A DNA stretch of 64,000 bases from positions 1,867,576,988-1,867,640,987 of the forward strand of contig OY728128.1 in NCBI GenBank assembly GCA_963277665.1, given 5' to 3'. The translations under genes were made by a program, and so were the position numbers. This DNA comes from Viscum album (taxonomy: Eukaryota > Streptophyta > Magnoliopsida > Santalales > Viscaceae). Below the pieces are notes generated by a model that saw only the letters and a program-made list of their open reading frames with translations, was not told the origin of the DNA and did no database searches. Positions 1 to 11,300 of this stretch are shown in pieces. Position 1 is the first letter of the stretch. Every line of letters starts with the position of its first letter.

Positions 1-1
1 C

Positions 2-286
2 GGGATTGGTCACATGGCTCGTGACTGTCCGACCCGCCATGCTGATGATCAGCAGTTAAGTGAAGAACCTCCCAGGCAGAGGCAGAGGTTCGACCGTGGC
101 GGTCCGCAGGGAGGAGGCGGACGAGACAGAGGAGCTGGACGAGCAGCCGGTGGTGGGCGACGCTTTGAGGCTCTTCCACCACCACCACCAGGAGGTCCAC
201 CCCGACCGCAGGGGAGAGCTCAGCTTCAGGCAGCCGAGGCTTTCAATCATGGAGCTCTGGGAGCCAATGGACAGGAGCAGAACTAG
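2..286 (+). pseudogene. gag C-terminal remnant with CCHC zinc-knuckle end
   Basis: The frame opens at the window edge with GIGHMARDCP, the second half of a CX2CX4HX4C nucleic-acid-binding knuckle; its first cysteines lie upstream of the window. A Gln/Arg/Gly/Pro-rich tail follows (runs of GGGG and PPPPP) and the frame closes at a TAG at 284-286. In intact Tekay-like elements this region continues into an aspartic protease, but no D-T/S-G motif follows here. The fragment is read as the end of gag next to a deletion junction. Whether the tail after about 200 is native gag or filler is unclear. Confidence 0.65.
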
Positions 287-685
287 TGGATAACATCCTT
301 TGTACTTCTGGTTCCTTGTTGCTTTTGTGTAGCGTCTTGTATTATGAGCTGCAATAATAAAAGACGCATACCTTTGTGATATTTTCGTTCCTGTCCTCTT
401 TCTTGTTGTTACTAAGAGGTTCCAGTTTTGGCTGTTGACTTGACCCTCACTTGTGAGACATCTACTGGAGGAGACCCAGTTACCACACACTGATGCCGAC
501 AGTGTGACTCAACCCTTGGAGGCGAGAGTAACTGTTGAATCTCTTAGTAGTAGCGTCGAGGCCTTACGACGTCATCCTTGGTATGGATTAGTATCATCCA
601 TGTTAGGATTGACTGTTTTAGGCAAAGAATGTGGTTCATCCAGGGGATGAGACCAGATTTCTCTTTTCGGCAAAGAAGAAATCTT
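287..685. other. Deletion-junction filler between gag and integrase remnants
   Basis: About 400 bases separate the gag tail from the integrase tail. I see no protease, reverse transcriptase or integrase-core motif in any frame. The stretch is moderately T-rich and holds several stop codons in each forward frame. An intact chromovirus would have some 3 kb of pol here, so this is probably the scar of a deletion, possibly with filler DNA. Confidence 0.4.
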
Positions 686-1237
686 GCAGCTCTTGTGGGA
701 CCTGTGATGGTCCAGGCCACGACAGAGAAGGTCCAGGTCATCCAGGAGCAGATTAGGACAGCTCAGAGCCGGCAGAAGTCATACGCTGACAGGAGGCGGA
801 GGCCACTGGAGTTCGAGGATGGCGACCACGTCTTCTTGCGGGTCTCACCTCGACGGGGTATTCGGAGATTTGGCCGAGGCGGCAAGTTATCTCCGCACTT
901 CATCGGACCTTTCCAGGTCCTCAGCAAGGTTGGCGAGGTGTCTTATCGCCTGGCTCTACCACCTCAGTTGCACCGGGTGCACGACGTCTTCCACGTATCT
1001 CAGCTGAGGAGATACGTGCACGACCCGACGCACATCATTGATCATGGGGAGCTTGACGTTGATGACGGGGCGACTTTTATGGAGGTCCCGGTGGAGATAG
1101 AGGATCGACAGGAGCGGGTCCTACGTGGGCGATCGATTCCTCTTGTGCGCATCAGATGGCAGCACGGGAATCTCCAGGAGAGCACATGGGAGCGGGAGGC
1201 TCAGATGCGTGCTCAGTACCCTCATTTGTTTCCCTAG
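686..1237 (+). pseudogene. Integrase C-terminal domain plus chromodomain
   Basis: The open frame runs from an ATG at 578 to a TAG ending at 1237, but homology starts at about 686 (AALVGP..VQATTEKVQ). It reads through the conserved AQSRQKSYADRRRR, the GDHVFLRVSP turn, the GPY/F-type module (SPHFIGPFQVL), VHDVFHVSQLRRYV, and then a chromodomain-like end with RGRSIPLVRIRWQHG and STWERE. The integrase tail binds DNA, and the chromodomain of chromoviruses is thought to steer integration to heterochromatin. The HHCC zinc-binding domain and the D,D-35-E catalytic core are absent, so the fragment cannot integrate DNA. The frame from 686 to the stop is undamaged, which suggests a recent insertion. Confidence 0.85.
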
Positions 1238-1270
1238 TTTTTGTTGTAACTTTACGGGGACGTAAAGCCC

Positions 1271-1282
1271 TGAGGTGGGAGT
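1271..1282 (+). other. Polypurine tract-like sequence before the 3' LTR
   Basis: TGAGGTGGGAG lies two bases before the LTR start (TGTAAAGACCCG at 1285). Its position directly before the 3' LTR and its purine content fit the plus-strand primer of an LTR element on the + strand. Confidence 0.55.
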
Positions 1283-2289
1283 AATGTAAAGACCCGTAAA
1301 ATTCAAGGGAAATTTTTTCTTAATTTTCTTTAGAATTTTACAAGAGCGCGGTTTCAGACGGCACCTGATTCCGAGGCCCGGAGTGCCCGGAATTAATTTC
1401 CGAAGTTTGGCTCGGGTACGTTCAGTGAACGAACGAGCGGGAATTCCTAACTTTTGATCCGGTGCTCGGAATTGAAATCCGAGGGCACCGATGAACTCGC
1501 AGCGCCGATATTCGCTTAAGGAGACCTTTTCGGGAGTTGCGTTTGTTGCGGGTTGAAAGTTAATTTTAGGGGTTTTTAGTTTGAGTTAAATAAAATTGTG
1601 TAGAACAATTTTATTATAACTTGTTAAAACCTATTAAAGGAGGTTGGAAGTGGGACCCACACCCACTTAACCTCCCTTGGGAGGATTAAGTGTGGTGGGG
1701 CCCACACGAACCCCTAATCCTTTCAAATTCTCTCAACATGCTTAACCCCTAATTAATTATCTTGAGTTACTTAATTAATTATGGGAGTTAAACCCTTTTG
1801 AATTTCAAACACTTGAAATTCTTTTGTGTTATGTGTTAATAAAATAAGATGTTGTCTTATTTTATTTTGGGTTCTTTGTTTGTCTTCTTGAGAGGTGGAG
1901 AGCTTTTCCTTCTTCTCCTCCAACTCTGACGAATAACTCGAAGAACGTTCATCTTGACGAAGAACGTTCAAGCTTCGACGAAGAACGCCGCAGCTCCATT
2001 CTTCGTTCTCCGTGTCAACGAAGGGGACGCCACCTCTTCTTCGGACAACCTTCGTCGGCGTACAAGTTTCGCCAACGACGTGTCTCTTCGAACGCATCCC
2101 TTCGTCATCGGATTTGACGAACGGCTACCGCGACGCCCGATCTCCGCGACGCCGTCTTCCGCGGAACGTAGGCGAATCTTCGATCCTTAAACCAAGGTAG
2201 GGGTTGTTGTTTTATTCTTTATTATTCCATTTCTTGATCGTGAATACAAAGTATATCATGTGGCATGATTTTATTTAAAGTTGCAACAT

Positions 2290-3060
2290 TATTTTAACGT
2301 GAGGGGGGCCGGACCGCACGAACACGGCCGAACCCCCCCCCCCCCCCCTCCATCGTTCTTGTTTAATTATTTTGCGGAAGAAAGCAAGTGGCGTGGTGCC
2401 GTCGCACCACGCGGATGATCGTGCAAATATTTTACGCGGCGCCGTCGCGTTACGCCGAGGAAAAATCTTCAAGAACGTGACGCCGTCGCGCCGCGTTGAA
2501 AGGAATCATGGCACGGCGAAAGGGGCGCGGTGCCGTCGCACCGCGCCGGACGACGAACCCCGCGGCCTGTTCCGGGCCGCATCGGGGCGAGAAGACCGCG
2601 GCCGGTTCCGGGCCGCGGCGGAAGAGAAGACCGGCGGCCGGGCCGCCGGCGTCGGAAGCCGAAGGGGGGACCGGAATTTTCCGGTCCCGTTGGAGAAAAC
2701 CGGCTGGCCAGCTGGCCGGCCGGATGTCATTAAAACCGGGGGAATTAATCCCCCGGCCGTCCTAAAAGCCCCCCTCTTTATGAGGGGGGCGGTTCTTTAA
2801 TGGAGGGGGGGGGGGGCAGCAGCCCCCCGGTTCGTGTCCAGCCGGCCCCCACGTACGGGGGCCGTTTTATGCAAATGGCGCGGCACAAGGCCGCGCCGCC
2901 TAACCAATCAGCGGGGGCTTGATTGCCCCCCGCGTGCCACCCTCGTGCGGCGCCAGGCGCCAGCCTCCGCGGCCCACCGCCGCGCCGCCGCGCCGCCCCG
3001 GTGGGGGGGGGGGTCGGGCCGGGTCGACCCGGACCCGGACCCCCCCGTTTCGAACCAGAT
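2290..3060. other. GC-rich, CpG-dense island inside the LTR, with G/C homopolymer runs
   Basis: This block is extremely GC- and CpG-rich beside the AT-rich rest of the window. It contains a 16-base C run (2333-2348), a 12-base G run (2805-2816), another G run near 3002-3012, and repeated CCGCGGCCGG/GGGCCGCGGCG-type words around 2560-2660. The G runs could form quadruplexes. CpGs in silenced plant retroelements usually decay to TpG/CpA, so their survival points to a young insertion or low methylation. Several overlapping reading frames occur here, as expected where GC content suppresses stop codons; none has a recognisable domain. Confidence 0.6.
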
Positions 3061-3072
3061 TTGGTGTTTGGC

Positions 3073-3650
3073 CCATAACTTGAGCCTCGGACCTCCGATC
3101 GACGAACCGTCAGCGGAAATGCGATCCTTGGATCGAGACGGTCGTTTAGGTATATCGCACTCAAGGTTTCGGGTTACTTTGAGTTCGGCCGGGTTGGTTC
3201 GTTCACGAAACCAACCGGGCCTTCGGAGCGGAAACACTCATATCTTGAACTACGAACGTCCGATTGACGCGCCGTCAGTAGCGTTGTGTTCCTCTTAGTG
3301 AGACAGATCTTTTGGTATACTCCGCCCGAGGTTTGGACGCAGGTGGAGTACGGCCGGGTTGGTTCGTTCACGAAACCAACCGGGCCCTCGGAGCGGAAAC
3401 GCTCATATCTTGAGTTCCGGACGTCCGATTGATGTGCCGTCGACTTTGATGGAATCCTCTAAGTGAGACGGATCTATTGGCATACTCCGCCCGAGGTTTG
3501 GATGTAGGTGGAGTACGGTCGGGTTGGTTTTGCCTTAAAAACCAACCGGGCCCCGGGAACGAAAATGCCAATAACTCTCAGACCGGGCGTCCGATCGACG
3601 CGCCGTCTGTTGCGTTGAGTTCCTGTTGTCGATACGGAACTTTTGGATAC
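3073..3650 (+). repeat. 165-bp tandem repeat (about 3.5 copies) with a conserved hairpin
   Basis: Three hairpins start exactly 165 bp apart (3189, 3354, 3519). Arms CCGGGTTGGTT and AACCAACCGGG flank a short loop; the third copy has a different loop (TGCCTTAA). Each is followed by a line beginning near CTCATATCTTGA or ATAACTCTCAGA with GTCCGAT.GA and GCCGTC. A partial fourth unit begins at 3073. The stem is conserved while the loop changes, which suggests either homogenisation or selection on the stem. Confidence 0.8.
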
Positions 3651-3748
3651 ATCAACTTCGGACTTCGTGACAGTTGATGTATCAGCCTCTCGGATCGTGG
3701 AGCGGACCCTCCGAACGAGCTTTCTGTGTGCGGGAACCCTAGTGCTGG

Positions 3749-3846
3749 CTACGACTATTACTGTGACGACTACTACTACTGCTACTGTGACTGCGACGAC
3801 GACAGTACAGAGATCCTGTGTGGATTCGACGACGACGACTACAGCA
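3749..3846 (+). repeat. Imperfect GAC/ACT trinucleotide-type run
   Basis: Interspersed GAC, TAC and ACT triplets (for example GACGACTACTACTACTGCTA) make an impure trinucleotide repeat inside the LTR. It creates an open frame rich in threonine but has no protein features. Confidence 0.6.
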
Positions 3847-3909
3847 CTCAGTGATCCTACGTGGAACAGTGCTACCGAACCTGTGTGAGCTGAATCTTCT
3901 GTTTACCTA

Positions 3910-4395
3910 GGGCGGTGGAGCGCTTGGGTGTAGCGGCGGACCCGTGGTACTTGACAGTGGTGGTGTGCTTGGATGCAGCAGCAGACCCTTGGCGGTGGAG
4001 CGCTTGGTTGTAGCGGCGGACCCGCGATACTCTACGGAGCGTGTGCGCTTGGTTGTAGCGACAGACCCGCGACGGTGGAGACGTGCGTGCGGAGTACGGA
4101 GACCGTGTAGATGACTGAGACCTGACGACTGCTTGACCGACTCGACTTGGAGTGAGTCGACTAGCCCAGTGGACGGAGCGCCCAGTAGTTGGCAGCAGAC
4201 CCACGGCGGACGGAGCGCCTGGTAGTTGGCAGCAAACCCGCGGTACTCGACAGGAGGAGTACCTCAGTAGGCTATTTGGGTGAGCGCCCGGTATTTGGCG
4301 ACAGACCCTCAGCGGACGAAGCGCCCGATAGTTGGCCGCAAACCCGCAGTACTCGACAGGAGGAGTACCTCAGCAGTCATAGGTTAGTGAGCAGT
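3910..4395 (+). repeat. Degenerate tandem repeats of a GAGCGC...GCAGACCC type
   Basis: Units sharing GGTGGAGCGCTTGG, TGTAGCGGCGGACCCG and later GGAGCGCC.GGTAGTTGGC recur about every 50-60 bp. A larger block with CTCGACAGGAGGAGTACCTC appears twice (near 4237 and 4353). This is a second repeat family within the same LTR, distinct from the 165-bp one. Confidence 0.65.
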
Positions 4396-4536
4396 ACCTG
4401 GGAGTCGTGACAGGACTACTGCACACTTCAGAGACGGGGCTCTTCAGCTGCTACGGTTTCGATAATGAAAATCCTGGTTTGAGCTGAGTCAATGATCTTT
4501 GTGATTCCTCATGATTGAGATGGGTCACTTGATAAC

Positions 4537-4708
4537 TTAGGTATATGTATGGGCATATACCTGGGTAATGGTTATCTGTTGATTTCATAAACTTGTTATA
4601 ATCTGTGTGGATTTACTGTTTACTCTTATTTGTGGTTTGGGTTGTTCTTGGGCTCGGTGTTGGAAACGGAAATTGATGACTTAGGTATATGTATGGGCAT
4701 ATACCTAA
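4537..4708. repeat. Duplicated palindrome TTAGGTATATG...CATATACCT, 144 bp apart
   Basis: The near-palindrome reading TTAGGTATATG-TATGGG-CATATACCT occurs at 4537-4563 and again at 4681-4708. Both copies sit in the otherwise non-repetitive, T-rich right part of the LTR. They could be protein-binding or hairpin elements, but the sequence alone does not show a function. Confidence 0.7.
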
Positions 4709-5307
4709 GCAGTGTCAGTTGTTACTTCGTGATTGTTACTTTTCTTTGTGGTTTATCCTTTGTGGATTTGAGAGACCTTCAGGGGTCTCAGGGTCCCTAC
4801 TGAGTAGCTTATACTCACCCCTGCACGGGCTTTGCCCGCACTAAGTTGTGTTGGTTGCAGACGACGGACAGCGTAGACCTTAGCTAAGGCTTGCAGAGCG
4901 GAACGGTACCCGGAGGTGGACCACTGGGCGGGACGTGCACGGAGCGGACGGCGGGACCCGTGGAGCAGAGGAGCTATCTGTACCCACCCTTCAGGTGGGA
5001 TTTCCTGTCGACAGCTCGGAGTAGCGGCTTTTACTTTTTAGTTGTTGTTTTCCCTTTCGAGTTGTACTTTGCTTTCAGTTTGGGTTTGTATACTGGCCCA
5101 TTTACTTTTCCGCACTTTCAGTAGTACTCTGCTTTTGTTTAGTGTTTACTTTCCGCTTGCTTTCTCTGTGGTGTTTGTTTTACTTTTCAAAGGCAATGCC
5201 TTCCCTTTTTACTGGGATTTACGCCTTGGTGCTAGTCGCCAACCCCTGGCCTATGGAAGGCGGGATTGGGGTAGTCACGGCACGGACCCCGAGGGCGGGT
5301 CGTGACA

Positions 5308-8300
5308 ATGTGGTTCAGATAATCAAATCCATGAAAATGTAATCCAGAATGATATTTTGTAGAGAAATTTGAACCAAGTATTATTTTTTCTTTTTGGACT
5401 AATTATTTTTTCAGTGATGTTCATTAATTAATGGGAGTTACTATCATCATTCATATCATATGATAAAATGTGCCAAATTGGAGTTGGCAGAAGTTATATC
5501 CACTTATTCATAACAACTATTTTCCTTAGATCCATAAGACATTCTATGAAAAGGATGTAGGTTATCCCATTGAGATTAAGCCATGTAAATATTGTCTGAT
5601 TTACTTTATTTCCCACTATTTTATGGACAATTATATTCAAAAATATGGTCATGAAATAATTCATATTAGGTTATAGGTGTTTTATTTTAAAATGTATTAA
5701 AACTTATAAAAAGGGAACAACTGATTCAACCATCCCCCACCCATTCTTAATTGGTTATCAATAATTTAGAACTTACACATTAACCATACGATCCCAAACC
5801 TCTACTAGTTTTTAGTAGTGGAAATAGGGTCTTCAAAATAGAAGTTTTATTATCCATTTTTTTGAAGCAAATTTTCAATGTGATTATGATACCTTTTAAG
5901 GATATTTTTTAAAAAAATGTGAAAAGTAATTATGATCAACATTAAATATATGTTTATAAAAAATACATTATAAATGTTTATCAAATTACAATTAATGCTA
6001 GATTTGTAAATTAATATTGCAAAAAGCATTTGAAAATAATCATTGGGACCTTAAAACCCCCATATCTTTTTCCATCTTAACCAATCCTCTCAACTGAGGA
6101 CAACTTCTGATGTCTCCTGATGGCAATTGGAGGCACTCAATCCTATCTTTATAAAAATTTCAATCATATTCTCTCATGTTTTCTCCTGGATATTAGATCA
6201 TTCAACCCTATATAATGATCTTCAAGCTATCATGGTAAACCCACAGCCCTATTTGATGGTTTTTTTGGGTCTATCAATTCATTTTCACTCTTTTTTCTTC
6301 AATCCTGCAGTCATAGCCTTGTTTGCCCCAACTTTGATTTAGTTAAACATGAATTTAGGATCTATTTTCCATAATTAACCTCCAAATTTTATAATTTTTT
6401 TTTTCTGATGATAAAATAATTTTCTTGTAGTTATAATTTTTTGGTCTATTTATCTATTTGTAATATTCTATTAAAAATTATTAATAATTTTTTTAATAAT
6501 GTTTAATAATATAATGTGTTAATAATAAAAAATATTACCACTAATTTTTTTTTGATAATGGTGTGTATATATAATAAATTTTTTAGACATTTTAATTTTT
6601 ATAATTTTTTTGTTGTTGAAATTTTGTCATCAATTTTTTCAATTTATTATTAGTTTTGGTAAAAAAGTATTTTTAATTTTTTAAAAGATAAAATATTTAT
6701 TGAAAACATTATGTACGTTTACATTATCACTTTATATACATGTGAAAAACATGATTTTAATTTTTTTCAATGATACTTTTTTTATAATTATCTGTAATTG
6801 ATTATTATGATCAAATTGATATAAATATTAAATAGTTCTATTTATATTTTTGTATGTTCTGCATTTATCTGTATATATATATTTTTAAATGTATATATTT
6901 TATAATTTATTTTTCTTTTATAATGTCATCATTGTTAATTAGTGGATCATAATGGGTCATGTTTATGATGAACCACTAATTAATATGAAAAAAGATTTGA
7001 TGATTTCATGGGATTTTTACATTAAATCTTCAAAATTAAGATTTGATACTCTTTAAATTCGTGAAGTGATTAAATATAAGAATGTTGAATTATATAGAAA
7101 TAATGGATCATCCAATATTCTATGGTTACAGCCATATTTATTTATTATATATATATAATTTTAATATAATATAAAATTCAACATCTAATTTTGAACAAAA
7201 TATTCCAAATGAGATAGAGGATCATATTAAAAAATATTTCCTTACATTATTATTGAAACAATTAGAAAAAAACAATATTTTATTGATTATATGGATATTA
7301 TGAGAATACAATATTCTCAATTTGAACTAAATTTATAGTTTTATCAATAGTACTAATATTTTTTAACTTGAAAGAAAGAAACATGTGGAGTGATAAAAGT
7401 GTCCATGAATTTCTTGAAATTTTAAAAGAGATACTTCTCAAAGGCAATAAGAATCATGATTCGAATTATGATGCATGTAAAATTTTAATCCATTTGGTAT
7501 TAGGTTATAAAAAGATATATTATTTCCCTAATTATTGTATATTTTATAGTAATGAATTTGAATGTTTTTCAAAATAATTAAAATATGGGACAACTTGGTG
7601 TAAGATGAATGAATATTTGAACTTTGATTCATTCTTATGAAACGATATCAAACGTCATGCAATAGAAATTTAGTACCTTAATATAATTTATTTATTTAAT
7701 GTGACTACATAAAAAATCCAATTATTGAAAAGGTTCGTTTGGAATAATGATTAGAACACCTCTTTTAAAAACATACATCACCCATTTAATTCACTATAGT
7801 GTAATTTATTGGATAAAAATATTGTTTATTTTGTATGTGAAGATAAAAAAATCAGAACGGGACTACGCACAAATGGAAAGAATAAATATATACTCAATAA
7901 GAAATATAGTTCATTGAATGTTTATTTATAGTTTAAAACTTGTCCCCACATATATGTATGAATAAAAAATATTTCATGTTGAGCTAGTTGATTTTTGGAC
8001 CAAGCATCTAGGAAATGATATTGGCAGGTAGATTTCATCGTTGATTGATTATTTGAATCATCTATGGGAGACTGGTGTTATAGTTTTTGATTCCTACAAG
8101 AAAGTGTATCTTCTTTTTTTGTTATGATAATGTTCACTATAAACAACTTTCCAAAATATGATAACATATCAAGATTTAGTGGAAAGGGACATAAATCATG
8201 TCCAATTTCTTTAGAGGATACTTCATATTATAAATTTTAGAATGAAATAAATATAATTTACATAGGATATCAAAGATATTTGAAAATTTATCAACCATGT

Positions 8301-11300
8301 CATATATTTAAAAATTAATTTAAATTTTTTTAGGAATATAATATCCCCCACAACCATTTTAAAGTAAATAATATTACGATATGGTGAAGTTTTTTTATTT
8401 CAATTTTGGAAATAAAGGAAGTTATGGTTATCAAAAAAAGTTAAGGAAAAATAAACATCTTATTTGAACAAACTTATTAGATATTTATAGTGATAGAACA
8501 TATCATTGATAGTATTCATTTTTAGAAAAAAAAAGTATGTAACAGTGTGAATGGAACTTCTATAAATATAAATGGATGGAGAAAATGTTGGATTGAGTGC
8601 TACATTGGACTTGATATCCCTGGGAATAAATTTGGAGTTAGCACCCACATTGAAGTGAAAAAAGAACATATTTACATATATATTGTCACACATTAATAAA
8701 TAGTTAGAAGATAAATTTTTGTTAGAGTGTGCATGGAATTAACGTACACATTGGATAATCCTAAAATATGAATAATTTGGTGACATTAAAAGACATAAAA
8801 TTAATTTTTATGAAATATCATGATTTTCAAATATTGATTCAAAAAATTCTACCAGTCACACTATGAACTATATTTCCTACACATTTAAGAATGAAAACCA
8901 TTAGGAAATGATAATTTGAAAAATAAATTTGTATATAATTCATTGATTAAATTTTTCTACATGTGTTAGATATTGAAGTTTCACTCATACTTTTTCAATT
9001 AGAAATGAATTTATAAATAATATTTTTTTTATATCATGGATTATAAAGTAATTATTTTGGAACTTGAGATAAGAATATGTGGGATAATGTTTTTACATTG
9101 GATGTATCCATTTGAAATAAATATATAAATTTTGAAGGTATGTGATATAAATATTCATCGACTGGAGACCTCAATTACATAAAAATATATTTCATATGAT
9201 GTTATTGAGTTCTATATTAGTTATTTATATGATTTGGAAAATATTGGTCTCCCAATATATATAAATATGGTTTTCAATAGTGAGGTTAGATTTACTCATG
9301 GATTAAAGGTAATTTTTATTCAAGTTAATGAAGTTATTCTAGAAAATTTGAAATGTTTGACTCAAATAGATGAGTTTAAACCATATAAAACATTACATAC
9401 TACTATATTAAAGGTATTATATCTGAAAATAAATGAATAGTGTTTGGTGATTGAGCATGTAAAGAATTTTGATTCATGATTTAAAGTGAAATTCATAAAT
9501 GATTTATTTGTATAAGAAATATAGAAATAGTTGGAAGGGGGACCATCTCTTAATGTGATTACAAGGTCTTGTTTAGATATTAATGGTTACACATTTTATG
9601 TTAAAATTTAGTATGAAAATAGTAATTTTCAAAATAGTTGGGGCAATGGTTATCAAAGAAGAACTGCAATTTTAATTTTAAAAAGATAATAACCCATATT
9701 TCTGCATCAATTTAATATTATTCAATTATTTAAGATATATAGAAATTTTATTATACTAAATTTTGAATAGTTGTTTTCATGTGTAGCTGGGTTAATAGTT
9801 ATAGTAATTTGAAAGGAAATTTGTGGATTTACACTCATTGATTTGAAAATACATATCTTCAAAGAAAATCTATTTATCATGAATACATATGAAAAGAAAA
9901 AAATTATTTTATTGTAACAACAAATGATCAACGACCTATCATTTTGAATAACAAAATAATTAATTTGGATTATGAGTATTATGATTATGTTATGGATTTA
10001 TGTGAGGTTTCCATTTCTATTACATGATTTATAGATGATAACAATGATTATAATGTAACATAAAATTTATTCTATGAAATGATCATTCTGAGTGGATACA
10101 GTAAAAAATGAAATCACATTCCTAGTTATTTGGATAAATATTTATAATCTATTTTTTATTATTTAACTAAAAATTTTATCTGAAATATTTTCTTCAATTT
10201 CATTCATTTATGATGTTTTTAAATTATAATTACTTTTGATTATAATTAAATTTTTAACATGTTTTTTATTTTTAATATTTTTTATTATCTAAAATATTTG
10301 TTATAAAATTATGCACATTTTATTCTTCTATCTTTTATATGTGATTATATTTTTCAATTAAATAACAAAATATTCACCCTATTCCTACAAAATTCAAGTG
10401 AGTTCAATATCATTGAAGATCTATTTACATAATTTTATTTTCTGTTTTCCTTTTGTACATTTTTAAGTTAATACGTTTACCTCTTAATTACAAATTACAT
10501 TCATTTGAAGATTTGAATGTATACATTTTATTTTTATTTATAAATATTCATGTCAAAATTTTGTAATCATATAATTTTTTAGGAATGTAAATTGGTTTTT
10601 ACTAATTTTTTTTGTTTGTAACTATTTGTATGTATTTATTTGTTATCATTATAATATTTATATGGTTGAAATATGTTTTCTATAATTTTTTTTTAATTTA
10701 TAAATTATTATTTTTATTTATTTAAAACAATAAAAGTTTTTAATTATTTTATAAAATATTAATCAAATACAAGTATACATATTTTTTGGATCTACCATAT
10801 ATCAATATAAATGACATATATTGTGGTTGGGGAACTGTGGTATATATGTTTTTTTATTCATATATATATATATATAGTAATCACATTATTAAATAAAATT
10901 AGTCATATATCTATTAATAGTTTTTATACCTCCTATTCTGTGGATTTGATGGTTAATATAAAGGTTTTGAATGATATCATACATATATGAAAACTCGTAC
11001 TAACACATAGAGAGAAAATAGTGATAATGCACATTGATGAGAATTATTTCTAAACAAGCCCAATTTCAACACTATTTAGAACTTACATTGCTATACATTT
11101 TCATTGAACGATAATTATTTTAAACCCTAATTAGAGGTTCATCAACTAATCAGTAAAAGATATCTTTTGGGATTCCATATTTGTAAAATTTATAATTTTT
11201 TTTTTATTTTTCAAATATTCTGAATATTTTACTTATTCAATCACAGGTGAAAATTTAATTTCAAGAGACAATCAAAATTAAAAAAAAGTTATTATCCTTC

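Larger units (their letters stand above)
1..5307 (+). mobile_element. Ty3/gypsy chromovirus (Tekay/Del-like), 5'-truncated by the window edge and internally deleted
   Basis: The element reads left to right: a gag zinc-knuckle tail (2-286), unassigned sequence (287-685), the integrase C-terminus with chromodomain (686-1237), a purine-rich tract and a single 3' LTR (1285-5307). Protease, reverse transcriptase, RNase H and the integrase core are missing between gag and the integrase tail, so this copy is a deletion derivative. The 5' LTR lies outside the window, so the target-site duplication cannot be tested. The Tekay assignment rests on the integrase tail wording (AQSRQKSYAD, GKLSP..IGPF, VHDVFHVS) followed by a chromodomain. 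Confidence 0.8.
1285..5307 (+). repeat. 3' LTR of the first chromovirus (about 4.0 kb)
   Basis: It starts TGTAAAGACCCG and ends GGTCGTGACA, giving the 5'-TG...CA-3' ends expected of an LTR, directly after the integrase stop and a purine tract. At 4,023 bp it is long for this clade. Inside are a GC-rich block (about 2290-3060), a 165-bp tandem repeat with hairpins (3073-3650), a trinucleotide-like run (3749-3846), a second repeat family (3910-4395) and a duplicated palindrome (4537-4708). Short frames within the GC-rich part overlap on both strands and do not look like genes. Only one LTR copy is in view, so the left edge rests on the TG and its context. Confidence 0.75.

Noticed and set aside
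2372..3298. Overlapping frames of 65-154 codons on both strands
   Set aside because: High GC suppresses stops, the frames overlap in several registers, composition is Arg/Pro/Gly only, and they lie inside an LTR.
6127..6342. A 71-codon + strand frame with hydrophobic composition
   Set aside because: Length is within chance for AT-rich DNA, and there is no homologous motif or gene context.
10858..10877. TA dinucleotide run as a microsatellite feature
   Set aside because: Too short to stand out in such AT-rich DNA.
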